Source: a virus. Taken from it: a DNA stretch of 54,011 nt. The stretch lies in the IMG/VR virus record IMGVR_UViG_3300045966_000076, positions 1-54,011 of that record, one strand, 5' to 3'. Under the pieces are notes generated by a model. The model was not told the DNA's origin. It was given only the letters and a program-made list of their open reading frames with translations, and did not search any database. Shown here piece after piece: positions 44,504 through 52,620 of this stretch (its first letter is position 1; every line of letters starts with the position of its first letter). The position numbers and the translations under genes are program-made.

Positions 44504-46126
44504 CTAGCGCGCGATGCGCTGCGGGCCGACGCGGACCCGGCGCTCGTCGGCGGCCGGCGCGTCGTCATCGGGTTCGGTCGGCGGTGTGGGTTCGGGTGTC
44601 GTGCTCGCGGCCGCAGGTTTCGCGGTCGGGTCGGCGAACTTGCCGGGCGCCGGCGGCAGCGTCCCGGCCGGGCGGCCCTGCGTCAGTCCGGCCTGGCTCA
44701 TCTGACGCGGGTCACAGTCGAGGATGATGCCCAGCTCGTCGAGCTTCTTGTTGCCGGCCGCGACTTCGTCGAGGAACTCATCCGGATCGTACCCGCGCTC
44801 GCGGATGGTCTCGTACAGCGTGATGAGCCCCGCGCGGATGTTCCGCATGTAGGCGAGGCCTTCGGTCGACGGGTCGACCATCGGCGCCGGCGGCGCCGTC
44901 CATCGCACGTCGGGGATCTCCGACGGAGCCTGATTGACGACGGCGGCCGCGCGCATCGCCCAGCGCCAGACCGGATCGCAGAACTGCGGGATCACGATGC
45001 GCCAGCGCCAGTCTTCGACCCGCGCCTGATGCCGCAGCCGCGACATCCGCGCCGCGCTGAAGGGCATGTCGGTGTAGTCGCCGGTGAGGTCCTCGTACGG
45101 GACGCCGAGGCCGGTGGCGATCGCGCGCAGATTGACCTTCACGTACTCCGGGTACTCGTTGACGGTGGGCGGATTGATGACCTCGACCTTCCGGCCGGCC
45201 GGCACGTTGCCGATCCAGCCGGGTTGGATCGTGTCGAGCGGCGGATCGGCCTCGTCGTCGGTCTCGCCGAGGCCGGCGCCGGTGCTGCTCTCTTCGGTCG
45301 TCAGCACGGCGAGACACGCGGCGATCTTCTGCTTCACGAGCGTCGCATCTTCGTACTCGTCGAAGTCCTTGAAGCGCAGCAGCACCGCGGCGAACCACGT
45401 GAGCCCGCGCACCTGGCCGGGCCGGATCGGGCGGAAGATGTGCCGGATGCCGTCGGCCGGCACGCGCACCGACTGATACGTGAAGCCGAACGTCGAGCCG
45501 GGGTGATCACGGAAGAGCCAGTACGCGACGCGTCGGCCGATGCCGTCGTACTCGACGCCTTGGATGATGCGCGTGCCGTTCGCCCGGATCTCGTCCTTCG
45601 TCGTGTCGATGAAGTCCGGCTCGATCACCTGAATCTGCAGCGGCAGCGCGAAGCCGTCCGACAGACGGCGGATGCGCTCGCGCACGAGGACCTCGCCCGA
45701 CTCGACGACGGTGCGCATGACCAGCTTCTGCAGGCCGTAGAAGTCGTGACGCCCATCGGCATCGCAGTCGGTCGACTCGGCCCAGCGGCGCCAGGCCTCG
45801 TACGTCTTCGGGTTGGGTTTCTTGAGTTTGGCGGTGATGCCCCAGCCGACCGTGTGATCGGCGATCGTCGAGACGGCGCTCTCGGCGTACGGGTTGTTCC
45901 GGACCAGCTCGCGCGCGTGCTCGCGCAGGCGACTGATCGCCGGCCCGATGACCGCGTTCGCATCGCCGCGACTGCGCGGCCAGCCAGCCGTGCGTCGGCC
46001 GGCGCTCGCGGCGTCGTAGTGCCGCCGCCAGACGTCCATCGCGGCGCGCGCGCGCAGACGACGCAAGGTCCAGCGCGGCGCGATCGGGGCGGTGATCTTG
46101 TCGAGCAGCGTGGGCGTGACAGCCAT
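44504..46126 (-). CDS. Portal protein, lambda family
   Basis: 540 aa. Lambda-type portal features: ARAAMDVWRRHYDAASAGRR near the start, RLREHARELVRNNPYAESAV, VSTIADHTVGWGI, and the stretch TGDYTDMPFSAARMSRLRHQ with GVPYEDL just before it (around residues 340-370). The C-terminus is Pro/Thr/Ala rich. The portal forms the dodecameric ring for DNA packaging and connects head and tail. Directly after the gpW-like gene, as in lambda. Confidence 0.9.
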   Translation of the reverse strand: MAVTPTLLDKITAPIAPRWTLRRLRARAAMDVWRRHYDAASAGRRTAGWPRSRGDANAVIGPAISRLREHARELVRNNPYAESAVSTIADHTVGWGITAKLKKPNPKTYEAWRRWAESTDCDADGRHDFYGLQKLVMRTVVESGEVLVRERIRRLSDGFALPLQIQVIEPDFIDTTKDEIRANGTRIIQGVEYDGIGRRVAYWLFRDHPGSTFGFTYQSVRVPADGIRHIFRPIRPGQVRGLTWFAAVLLRFKDFDEYEDATLVKQKIAACLAVLTTEESSTGAGLGETDDEADPPLDTIQPGWIGNVPAGRKVEVINPPTVNEYPEYVKVNLRAIATGLGVPYEDLTGDYTDMPFSAARMSRLRHQARVEDWRWRIVIPQFCDPVWRWAMRAAAVVNQAPSEIPDVRWTAPPAPMVDPSTEGLAYMRNIRAGLITLYETIRERGYDPDEFLDEVAAGNKKLDELGIILDCDPRQMSQAGLTQGRPAGTLPPAPGKFADPTAKPAAASTTPEPTPPTEPDDDAPAADERRVRVGPQRIAR

Positions 46127-46335
46127 CAGGTGCCTTTGCTCGTGACGGCGTACCGGAACGTCGGCGGCCCGTCGCCGGCGAGCGCCGCGGTGCCCTCGAT
46201 CTCGGCGAGCAGGTCGCGCATCTGTTTGAGATCGTGGAAGGTGATCGTCTGGTCGCTGAAGGTGATCGTCTTCGCGCCCTTGGCGGCGACGATTGCCGCC
46301 CTCAGCGCATCAGCGTCGGCTTGCGTCCACGGCAT
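46126..46335 (-). CDS. gpW-like head-tail joining protein (69 aa)
   Basis: ATG at 46335. Size and layout match lambda gpW: a helix (TQADADALRAAIVAAKGAKT), a beta hairpin (TITFSDQTITFHDLKQM) and a second helix (RDLLAEIEGTAAL). It lies between terminase and portal as W does. It fills the portal channel exit after packaging. Confidence 0.8.
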   Translation of the reverse strand: MPWTQADADALRAAIVAAKGAKTITFSDQTITFHDLKQMRDLLAEIEGTAALAGDGPPTFRYAVTSKGT

Positions 46336-46349
46336 CTATCACCTGCCAT

Positions 46350-46389
46350 AAAAAAAACCCGACACCCTGCGGTCAGGCAGGATGCCGGG
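46350..46389 (-). terminator. Rho-independent terminator upstream of the gpW gene
   Basis: Minus-strand RNA folds into a 13-bp stem (46377-46389 with 46358-46370, two G-U pairs) and a 6-base loop, followed by eight U (46350-46357). This is the best terminator in the window. It would stop messages from the terminase side before the portal genes, so the portal-to-tail block probably has its own promoter or needs antitermination. Confidence 0.85.
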
Positions 46390-46449
46390 CTTCTCCACTT
46401 GCGCCAGGCGGCAACGGATCGAGCGGTTGTCGCCGCCTATTCTACGCGA

Positions 46450-46686
46450 TCAGCGCACGACCGGCTTCGTCCCGCCCTTGAACGGGCGCGGACGGCTCTT
46501 GAACTCGGGCCGCAGCACGACGGCTCGCGGCTGGTACTTTTCGCCCTCGAAGTAGACCTGCACGATCAGAGCCTCCATGCCGATCGCCTCGAGAATCTGC
46601 GGGCGTTGTTCGAGTTCTTCACGGATCGCGGTGACGATGATGTCGACGCGGGTACTTCGATCAGGCCGGGTATCAGGGTTGCCCAT
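46450..46686 (-). CDS. Hypothetical protein (78 aa)
   Basis: ATG at 46686. Contains STRVDIIVTAIREELEQRPQ and a beta strand (LIVQVYFEGEKYQPRAVVL) with a basic tail. Last gene before the terminator. Function unknown. Confidence 0.55.
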   Translation of the reverse strand: MGNPDTRPDRSTRVDIIVTAIREELEQRPQILEAIGMEALIVQVYFEGEKYQPRAVVLRPEFKSRPRPFKGGTKPVVR

Positions 46687-46697
46687 GTCGCCCGCTA

Positions 46698-47273
46698 TTA
46701 TGCGGTCCCACTCGGCGGCGGCAGCGACTGGATGACGAACGGGCCCCGCACGCCGGCCGAGAACCGCTCGGCGGCCTGCAGCGCGATCTCGATCTGCCGT
46801 CGCCCCGGCACGACGCCGTCGGGGGTCATCAGGTCGCGCAGCGCGAACAGCGCGCCGTGGGCAATCTGCGCGCCGCAGCCGACCGCACAGAACCCGTCGG
46901 CGGGGCAGCCGACCTGATAGTCGCCCTCGATGACGAACAGACGGGCCGCGTACCCGACGACGAACGTGCCGCCGTGCTCCTGCTCGTTCTCTTTCCGCGC
47001 GAACCCCTTCGATTTGAGGCACTCGCGGACGGCGTCGACGAAGATGCTGCTCATGTACTTCTCGATGTCCTGCCGGGGATCGTGGTCGGGCACCGTGAAG
47101 CTGTAGCGCAGGATCTGCCCCATCCGAAACGACGACGTAAAGCCGAAGAGCATCGGGCCGTTGCGGAAGAGTTTTTGATCGGCGCGCACGCTGAGGTCGT
47201 AGCCGGCGACGCCGGCGCTGTCGGCGCCCATCCAGACGGTGCCTTGCTCGACGAAGCCGGCGACGCAGGTCAT
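46698..47273 (-). CDS. Proteasome-beta/HslV-like Ntn hydrolase (191 aa)
   Basis: I chose the ATG at 47273, coupled to the upstream stop, because it leaves Thr as the residue after Met. Counting that Thr as 1, Asp 17 (GADSAG) and Lys 33 (ADQKLF) fall at exactly the positions of the proteasome/HslV catalytic Thr1-Asp17-Lys33. Later features also fit: GGTFVVGYAARLFVIEG and CAVGCGAQIAHGALFAL resemble the second sheet and the S129-G-G region. A self-compartmentalising peptidase in the head-gene block is unusual; it could trim virion or host proteins. No ATPase partner (HslU) is seen. Confidence 0.8.
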   Translation of the reverse strand: MTCVAGFVEQGTVWMGADSAGVAGYDLSVRADQKLFRNGPMLFGFTSSFRMGQILRYSFTVPDHDPRQDIEKYMSSIFVDAVRECLKSKGFARKENEQEHGGTFVVGYAARLFVIEGDYQVGCPADGFCAVGCGAQIAHGALFALRDLMTPDGVVPGRRQIEIALQAAERFSAGVRGPFVIQSLPPPSGTA

Positions 47274-47491
47274 AGATTCCACCATCGGGTCAGCAGTTTG
47301 ATCTCGTACGCGTCGCGCAGACCGCGCAGCCGACGCAGCTCGATCGCGGCCGCGACCGCGTCGAGGTCGAGGAAGGATGGGTTGTAGTTGACGTCGTCGA
47401 TCGCGTCGTCGATGACGAGCGCCTCTTGTAGAAACGGATCATCGTCCGGGTAGTGGCGCCGGAGTTCTTCCAGTTCGTCGTCAAGGTTCAT
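47270..47491 (-). CDS. Small acidic protein (73 aa)
   Basis: ATG at 47491, coupled to the terminase stop. Acidic, helical (NLDDELEELRRHYPDDDPFL, DAVAAAIELRRLRGLRDAYE). Links terminase and the Ntn hydrolase; might be a head-assembly or hydrolase partner. No family recognised. Confidence 0.6.
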   Translation of the reverse strand: MNLDDELEELRRHYPDDDPFLQEALVIDDAIDDVNYNPSFLDLDAVAAAIELRRLRGLRDAYEIKLLTRWWNL

Positions 47492-49413
47492 CGTCGACCT
47501 CGGAACCACTCGCGCTTCGGCACCCACGGCGTGCGCGCCGGCTTCGGCGGCTTCGGTTTCGGCGGGATGCCGAGCCGCGCGGCCAGGACGTCGAGCTTCT
47601 GATCGAGCAGACGCATCGCCGCGAGCGCCATCACGGCGCAGTCGAGCATCTCGTTGTGCCGGATCTTTTTCCAGAAGGTGATCGGGAATCCGCGCTGGAA
47701 CTTCCGCACCAGCTTTTCGCTCGTGAGCTGCAGCGCGAGCCCTTCGTCAGCCCATGTCGAATGCGGGATATGGACGTAGCCGGGGCCGGGCTCGCCGACT
47801 TTGAAGCGCGCGTACCAGAGCGCCTTTGCCGAGTCGACGCCGAGCGTCCAGAGGGCGACCTCGCGCTCGGTGTTCCCGTAGCGGCGAGCCGACGGCGTGA
47901 ACTTCACGATCGGGCGCTCGCCGGCGCGACCGATGCTCGCGTGACAGCGCAGCGTCGCCTTCTTCGCGGCGTACTCATAGACCTCGTCGGTGCGGTGCCC
48001 GGCCGAGTCGATGAAGGACGCCGCGATCGGCAGCTGCACGCCGACCGGATGCCGGTAGCTTTTTTCGAGCAGCTGATCCAATTCCTTCCACGGCTCGGGC
48101 TGCGACGTGTCGCCGTCGAAACGGCGGCGGTCGACGAGCCACGCTTCTTCGCCAGGGCCCCAGCCGATCACGAGGGCCTCGAGGCGATCGTCCTGCGTGT
48201 CGATGCCGGCGGTGATGAGACACACGCCGGCCGGCACGTCGAACGCGTCCGGGTACGACTCCTTCCGCAGCAGCAGCACATGTGACTCGACGCCCTCGCC
48301 CTTGTCCTGCTCGACGGGCTCGCCCAGCGTCGTGTTCTCCCATGTGTGCATCTCGCTGGGATCGCCGGCCTCCTGCTTCGCGTGCGCGTCGAGGAAGCCG
48401 GCGACGATGTCGGCCAGCGACGACAGCGGCGAGTACGCCTCCCAGATGTGGAACGACACGATGCGGCGATCGCGGCGGTCGGGGTTCGTCGGCCGCCACT
48501 CCCCGCGCGCGAGCACCGCGATGCGCTCGGCTTCGTTGATGTGGTGCTCACAGGCCGGACACTTCAGATACGCCGTCGCCGGATCGTTGTCCTGCCAGCG
48601 CACGTTCGCCCACTCATACGTGTGCAGGTGCGCGCAGCTCGGGCAGGGCACGAAGTACCGGCGCTGGTCGCCGCGGTGGAACCACGTATCAATCGGCGCC
48701 CCGACGAGCGTCGGCGAACTCAGCATGAGAATCCGTCGCCGGCGCTTGAAGGCACCCGTGCGCTTGCGCGCGATCGCGATGGTGTTGCCCTCGCCGGGGA
48801 GCTGATGCGGGTAGCGGTCGATCTCGTCGAGGACAAGGAACCGCGTGGGCCTGGCCGCGAGCGACGCGGCCGAGTTCGCGCCGCCGATCGCGATGCTCCC
48901 GCCCTTGAACGTCTTCTGCAGCGTCGTGTTCGACGCGTCCTTCTGTCGCTTGTGGCCGACGACCTCGGCCAGCGCCGGACTGGCTTTGATGACGGGTTCG
49001 AGCCGGTTCTTCGAGAAGTCCTCGGCCATCGGCTTCACGGTCGGCTCGACGACGAGGATCGGGCAGGGGTCGTGCTTGATGTGGTACGCGACCATGTTCA
49101 CGGCGCAGGCCGTCTTGCCCCACTGCGAGCTGCCCATCACGACGGCCGTCTCGACGCCGGGCTCGTGGAAGACGTCGAGGATCCCGCGCTGGTAGGGGGC
49201 GAAGCTGGTCTGCCACTTCGAGCCGGCGAGCGGCCCGGTCGTGTTCACGATCTCGCGGTCGGAGAACTCGCTGACGCGAAGGCGCGGCGGGGGCGCGAAC
49301 CCGGCGAGCGCGCGCCGTCGCACGATCTCGATCGGCGACGCGCCGAGGAAGAGCAGCTCGGGCGCCGCCGTCGGCGGGAGTGGCCCGATCTCGCGGGTTT
49401 CGACGTGTGTCAT
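47488..49413 (-). CDS. Terminase large subunit, GpA family
   Basis: 641 aa, ATG at 49413. GpA-type ATPase: QTSFAPYQRGILDVFHEPGV, Walker A-like MGSSQWGKTACA and Walker B FLVLDEIDRYP; zinc-binding C-x-x-C pairs (VPCPSCAHLHTYE, KCPACEHHI); and a nuclease region beginning ITAGIDTQDDRLEALVIGWG with the acidic EVYEYAAKKA that follows. It packages DNA into proheads and cuts concatemers. The family is used by both cos and headful phages. Confidence 0.92.
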   Translation of the reverse strand: MTHVETREIGPLPPTAAPELLFLGASPIEIVRRRALAGFAPPPRLRVSEFSDREIVNTTGPLAGSKWQTSFAPYQRGILDVFHEPGVETAVVMGSSQWGKTACAVNMVAYHIKHDPCPILVVEPTVKPMAEDFSKNRLEPVIKASPALAEVVGHKRQKDASNTTLQKTFKGGSIAIGGANSAASLAARPTRFLVLDEIDRYPHQLPGEGNTIAIARKRTGAFKRRRRILMLSSPTLVGAPIDTWFHRGDQRRYFVPCPSCAHLHTYEWANVRWQDNDPATAYLKCPACEHHINEAERIAVLARGEWRPTNPDRRDRRIVSFHIWEAYSPLSSLADIVAGFLDAHAKQEAGDPSEMHTWENTTLGEPVEQDKGEGVESHVLLLRKESYPDAFDVPAGVCLITAGIDTQDDRLEALVIGWGPGEEAWLVDRRRFDGDTSQPEPWKELDQLLEKSYRHPVGVQLPIAASFIDSAGHRTDEVYEYAAKKATLRCHASIGRAGERPIVKFTPSARRYGNTEREVALWTLGVDSAKALWYARFKVGEPGPGYVHIPHSTWADEGLALQLTSEKLVRKFQRGFPITFWKKIRHNEMLDCAVMALAAMRLLDQKLDVLAARLGIPPKPKPPKPARTPWVPKREWFRGRR

Positions 49414-50237
49414 TACGTGTCCGTACGCGTGATGACGCGCTCGGCGTCGGCCAGGTCGACGAGCAGTTCGTGCATCGCCACTTCGAGCTCGGCCTCGAGG
49501 CCGGTCACGCCGCCGAGCGTGAACGCGCGGGCCAGTCGGTCGGCAATCATAGCCGGGCACGCGAGAATCCGCGCTTTGATCGCCTTCACGTCGTCGCCCC
49601 AGCGGCGCTCGACCTCGTCGGCGGGCAGCAGTTTGCCGGCGCGCATCTGATACCGCTGCTCCGACTCCATCGCCTGCGCGCGTTCCTTCCGCGCGCGCTC
49701 GATCGCGACCGATGCGGCCGGGTCGCCGCCCTTGGCCTGCGTCTCACGCTGCGCGAGCCAGCCGCGGACCTCCAGCTCGCGATACTTCGAGGCCTTGCCC
49801 TTGCGCCCGCGCTCGGCCGTGGGCATTCCGTCCTGCTCCCACTTCGTGACGGTCATCATGTGGACCTTGAGCCGGGCGGCGAGTTCGCGCCGGGTGAGCA
49901 GCTCGCCGGCGGCGCTCGCGTCTGGTCCCGCATCGGCCGACGACGCGGCCGCATCCAGGCCGAGCCGCCCTTCGAGGGCGCGCAGCTGCGCGGCGGCATC
50001 GCGCGCGATCGCGATGAGCGGGTTCGGCACCGTGTGCCCGCGCGAGTTTCTGACCAGCTGACTGGTCTTCGCGATGCCGTCCTCGGCCTGCCGCCACCGC
50101 GCCCAGAGCTGACAGTACGCCGCGAGCAGCTCGACGTCGACGGGTCCGCGCTTCTGGAGTTCGCGCGCGATCTGGAGCCAGCGCGCACGGGCCGCGCCGG
50201 CCAACTCCGGCGGCGGCGGGGGCGTCTTCGCGCTCAT
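49413..50237 (-). CDS. Terminase small subunit, P27-like plus Nu1-like fusion (274 aa)
   Basis: ATG at 50237, overlapping the large subunit by one base. N-terminal part (13-95) is P27-like: ELAGAARARWLQIARELQKR, GPVDVELLAAYCQLWARWRQ and NSRGHTVPNPLIAIARDAAA. The C-terminal part (115-274) is Nu1-like: a winged helix-turn-helix (LTRRELAARLKVHMMTVTKW) then KYRELEVRGWLAQRE and a long charged helix. Each half alone would be a normal small terminase of a different family. Confidence 0.75.
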   Translation of the reverse strand: MSAKTPPPPPELAGAARARWLQIARELQKRGPVDVELLAAYCQLWARWRQAEDGIAKTSQLVRNSRGHTVPNPLIAIARDAAAQLRALEGRLGLDAAASSADAGPDASAAGELLTRRELAARLKVHMMTVTKWEQDGMPTAERGRKGKASKYRELEVRGWLAQRETQAKGGDPAASVAIERARKERAQAMESEQRYQMRAGKLLPADEVERRWGDDVKAIKARILACPAMIADRLARAFTLGGVTGLEAELEVAMHELLVDLADAERVITRTDT

Positions 50238-50508
50238 CGGGGGCCCCGGACGTGCACCCGTTACCCCTTAAGACCGGCAAGAAAGTGCCAAAATGCCGCG
50301 GTCCCGTTCACCCGCTCGGCGACGATCTCGGCGGAGAACCTAAAGCGCGGGGGGGTCCCCCTGTCTCGGCCGGCGGCGGCGCGGCCCGGCCTGGCTCGCG
50401 CAGGAGCCGCGATCGAGGTCGGGGTTGATGGAAGACTCGCGCGGCCGCGCGAGCGCGGCGCAGGCGGGGTGCAGGGGGTGCAGGGGGCCATCGGGTGCGG
50501 TGTCGGAT
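50238..50508. other. Intergenic region next to the terminase: candidate packaging or late-promoter region
   Basis: No convincing gene. It holds a G-run palindrome (GGGGGTCCCCC around 50351-50361) and a direct repeat GTGCAGGGG twice (50469-50486), amid very GC-rich sequence. Packaging sites often lie beside the small terminase gene; the Nu1-like HTH would be the reader. A frame at 50261-50521 exists but looks like composition-driven noise. Confidence 0.4.
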
Positions 50509-50724
50509 TCAGACCGGCCACGGAAAGACCACGGGCGACGGGGGCGCGTTCTGCAGACGCTCGACCTCGCGGGCCTGCAGGCGGCGCCGCTCACCGGACA
50601 ACCAGAGCACGGCGGCGATGAGGCCTTCTTCGCGTGTGATCTCGCCGCGCTCGACGCGCGTGCACATGTGATGCAGCACCGGGCAGTCGCGCGCGGCCTG
50701 CAGGACATCGGCCCACGTTCTCAT
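50509..50724 (-). CDS. Hypothetical protein (71 aa)
   Basis: ATG at 50724, overlapping the upstream stop (ATGA). Helical with two Cys (RDCPVLHHMCTRVERGEITR) and a Pro-ending tail. Ends next to the terminase-side intergenic region. Function unknown. Confidence 0.55.
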   Translation of the reverse strand: MRTWADVLQAARDCPVLHHMCTRVERGEITREEGLIAAVLWLSGERRRLQAREVERLQNAPPSPVVFPWPV

Positions 50725-51284
50725 CGCAGCACCAGCCACGGGCCGGCGAGAATCATCTGCACCGTACTCCCGTCACTGAGACGCAGCTCGCGCCACCGGG
50801 TCCCCCCCTGCTCGAAGTCCCGACACTCCAGAATCGTGAGGCCGTGCAGCCACGGCTCGGGCGTGATGGCGGTGTCGGGTGCGGGTGCGCTCGATGGGAA
50901 TTGCCGATCGACGTGGCCGCACACGACGCACACGTGCGGCGGGGCGGGCGGGCCAGGAAGCGGGATGATCTCGGATCGCATGGGGGGGCCTGCTCGACGG
51001 GGCAGACGATCGTCGCGCGTGGTGCGCTGGTCCTCGACGTGGATGAAGGCGGGGGCCTGTCCGTCGATGATAGTGCGGCGGATTGTCTCGGGTCGCCACC
51101 ACATGCGGCGCGCGTCGTCACCGTGCCAGACGACGTTGCACCCCTTGCAGCAGACGGCCCCGTCGTAGGCGTACAGCCGAGAGTGGCGACACTCAACGTC
51201 GCCGACGACGGGGTCGGGATCGGCGCCGACGGCGGATCGAATCGCGTCGTCGCGGGAGTTCGGGGAAGGTGGCGGTCGGTCCAT
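50721..51284 (-). CDS. Double zinc-finger protein (187 aa)
   Basis: ATG at 51284 (92-base overlap with the next gene, so the start is uncertain). First metal site: ECRHSRLYAYDGAVCCKGCN; second: VCVVCGHVDRQF, then the end RELRLSDGSTVQMILAGP. The two small domains are joined by a Pro-rich linker. No enzyme motifs. Confidence 0.55.
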   Translation of the reverse strand: MDRPPPSPNSRDDAIRSAVGADPDPVVGDVECRHSRLYAYDGAVCCKGCNVVWHGDDARRMWWRPETIRRTIIDGQAPAFIHVEDQRTTRDDRLPRRAGPPMRSEIIPLPGPPAPPHVCVVCGHVDRQFPSSAPAPDTAITPEPWLHGLTILECRDFEQGGTRWRELRLSDGSTVQMILAGPWLVLR

Positions 51285-51639
51285 ACGTTCTCACGAGCGC
51301 CTCGCCCAGATCGGAGAAGCCCTTGCCGGTTCGCGCTCGTGCTCGTTCCAGAAGACGCGCTTCACGGCCAGGCATCCGGATCGCCAGGACGTTCTGCGCC
51401 TTGCCCGGATAGACGGGGCCGTCGACCGCGTCGAAGTGCAGGTCGGCGGCGTGCAGTCGGGCGAGCTGCGTGAGGATGTTATTGCGACTCAGTCCCGATC
51501 GGCGCTGCAGCCGCGCGAGCAGCTGCAGGCCGACCGGGGTGAAGTCCATTGGCACCTTCACGTGCGCGCCGGGAAAGGCGGACTTGCGGCCCGCGTTTTC
51601 CCGGCTGCCGCCGTGTTCGTGCTTCATGGTCAGATTCAT
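51193..51639 (-). CDS. Ribbon-helix-helix-like small DNA-binding protein (148 aa)
   Basis: ATG at 51639 (a second ATG four codons later). Starts EHGGSRENAGRKSAFPGAHV, a common phage leader, then KVPMDFTPVGLQLLARLQRR with SGLSRNNILTQLARLHA, the strand-helix-helix of RHH/Arc-type regulators. The middle repeats the pattern weakly (NVLAIRMPGREARLLERARA). The Arg-rich end overlaps the next gene and may be non-functional readthrough. Confidence 0.6.
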   Translation of the reverse strand: MNLTMKHEHGGSRENAGRKSAFPGAHVKVPMDFTPVGLQLLARLQRRSGLSRNNILTQLARLHAADLHFDAVDGPVYPGKAQNVLAIRMPGREARLLERARARTGKGFSDLGEALVRTYGPTATFPELPRRRDSIRRRRRSRPRRRRR

Positions 51640-51663
51640 CGTGGCACCTGATGGCCGGCGACG

Positions 51664-51972
51664 TCAATCAAGCCACGTGCGGTCGAGCGACACCCACTTG
51701 CGACGCTCGGCCTTGTCGTCGTGCGTGGTGACGCTCGCGTGCATCCCGTCGTGGCGCTTGAACAGCGTGCAGCGGTGGCCCCCACTGCGCGCCTCGCACC
51801 GATGCGCTTGCGGCGGCGGCTCCGGATTCGCCTCGGCCACCGGCGACCGGGCGAGCATCGAGCGATCGACGCCGTCGGCCAGTCGTTCCAGCGCGTGCGC
51901 GATGCGCGGCAGCGTGCTCTCGTAGAACTTCTGGCCCATGCGAGTCTGAAAAAACTGTGTATCGTCGGGCAT
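51664..51972 (-). CDS. Hypothetical protein (102 aa)
   Basis: ATG at 51972 with AAGGAGGCC upstream. Helical first half (RMGQKFYESTLPRIAHALER) and a Cys/His region (HRCEARSGGHRCTLFKRHDG) that looks like a small metal site shared with host proteins of the same pattern. Function unknown. Confidence 0.55.
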   Translation of the reverse strand: MPDDTQFFQTRMGQKFYESTLPRIAHALERLADGVDRSMLARSPVAEANPEPPPQAHRCEARSGGHRCTLFKRHDGMHASVTTHDDKAERRKWVSLDRTWLD

Positions 51973-51995
51973 CTGTGGCCTCCTTCGCGAACAAA

Positions 51996-52080
51996 GTGGA
52001 TCGCCGGGGGGCTGGCGATCCACGGTCATCGAATCACCCCCGTTTTTTCAGGTGGGATCGCCGGGGGGCTGGCGATCCAC
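51996..52080. repeat. Duplicated 25-bp hairpin element
   Basis: GATCGCCGGGGGGCTGGCGA plus TCCAC occurs at 51999-52023 and 52056-52080. The left copy is a perfect 10-bp stem (GTGGATCGCC / GGCGATCCAC, 51996-52023) with loop GGGGGGCT; the right copy has an 8-bp stem. The 32 bases between contain CCCCCGTTTTTT. The stop of the upstream gene touches the right copy. Could be a terminator pair, a mobile hairpin or a protein-binding site. Confidence 0.8.
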
Positions 52081-52620
52081 TCAGCGGGCACGGGGGTGCA
52101 TCCGCGCGAGCGCGTGACAGCGCAGGCAGGTCGGGTTCTCGGGCCCGTCGACCTCGACCCAGCAGGTCGCCGTCTGCCCGATCGGGCCCTGCGGTCGGAC
52201 GCCGCAGAGCGCCGACGCGAAGCGTCGCGGCGCGAGCTGATGCGAGAGCGTCACCGGCACGAGATGCGTCACCGGCGGCGGCCCGCTGGTCGGCTGGTCG
52301 ACCTCTGAGACGCGACGCAGCCAGCAGATCGCGAAGATCTCCGGTACGGCGACGTCCGGCGGCGGCGTGCGCGCGGGAATGATGACCGCGTCGCACAGGT
52401 CGCACGTCAGGCCGTCGTGCCAGTCCGGCTGCTCGGCATCCTGCCGGGTGACAACGGCGTTGCTCGTGCCCTGGCCGAGTCGCACGCGGGCCACGAACGC
52501 CTCATGCTTCGTGCAGACCGTGATGGTCTTGAGCGGGTCGTGCGGGTGCTCGATGAGAAACCCGATGACCTCGTGATCGTGAAACGTGATCGCGTTCTGG
52601 AAAATGTCTTGCAGCTTCAT
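52081..52620 (-). CDS. Zinc-binding hypothetical protein (179 aa)
   Basis: ATG at 52620. N-terminal beta-rich part (ITFHDHEVIGFLIEHPHDPL, TVCTKHEAFVARVRLG), then C-x-x-C sites (LTCDLCDAVIIP, TCLRCHAL) and further Cys in ALCGVRP and TCWVEV. Probably two zinc sites; no family recognised. Confidence 0.6.
   Translation of the reverse strand: MKLQDIFQNAITFHDHEVIGFLIEHPHDPLKTITVCTKHEAFVARVRLGQGTSNAVVTRQDAEQPDWHDGLTCDLCDAVIIPARTPPPDVAVPEIFAICWLRRVSEVDQPTSGPPPVTHLVPVTLSHQLAPRRFASALCGVRPQGPIGQTATCWVEVDGPENPTCLRCHALARMHPRAR

Noticed and set aside
50261-50521. An 86-codon minus-strand frame beside the terminase
   Set aside because: Pro/Arg/Ala low complexity, no good ribosome site and no coupling to neighbours; more likely noise in a packaging or promoter region, though its last 25 residues look less random.
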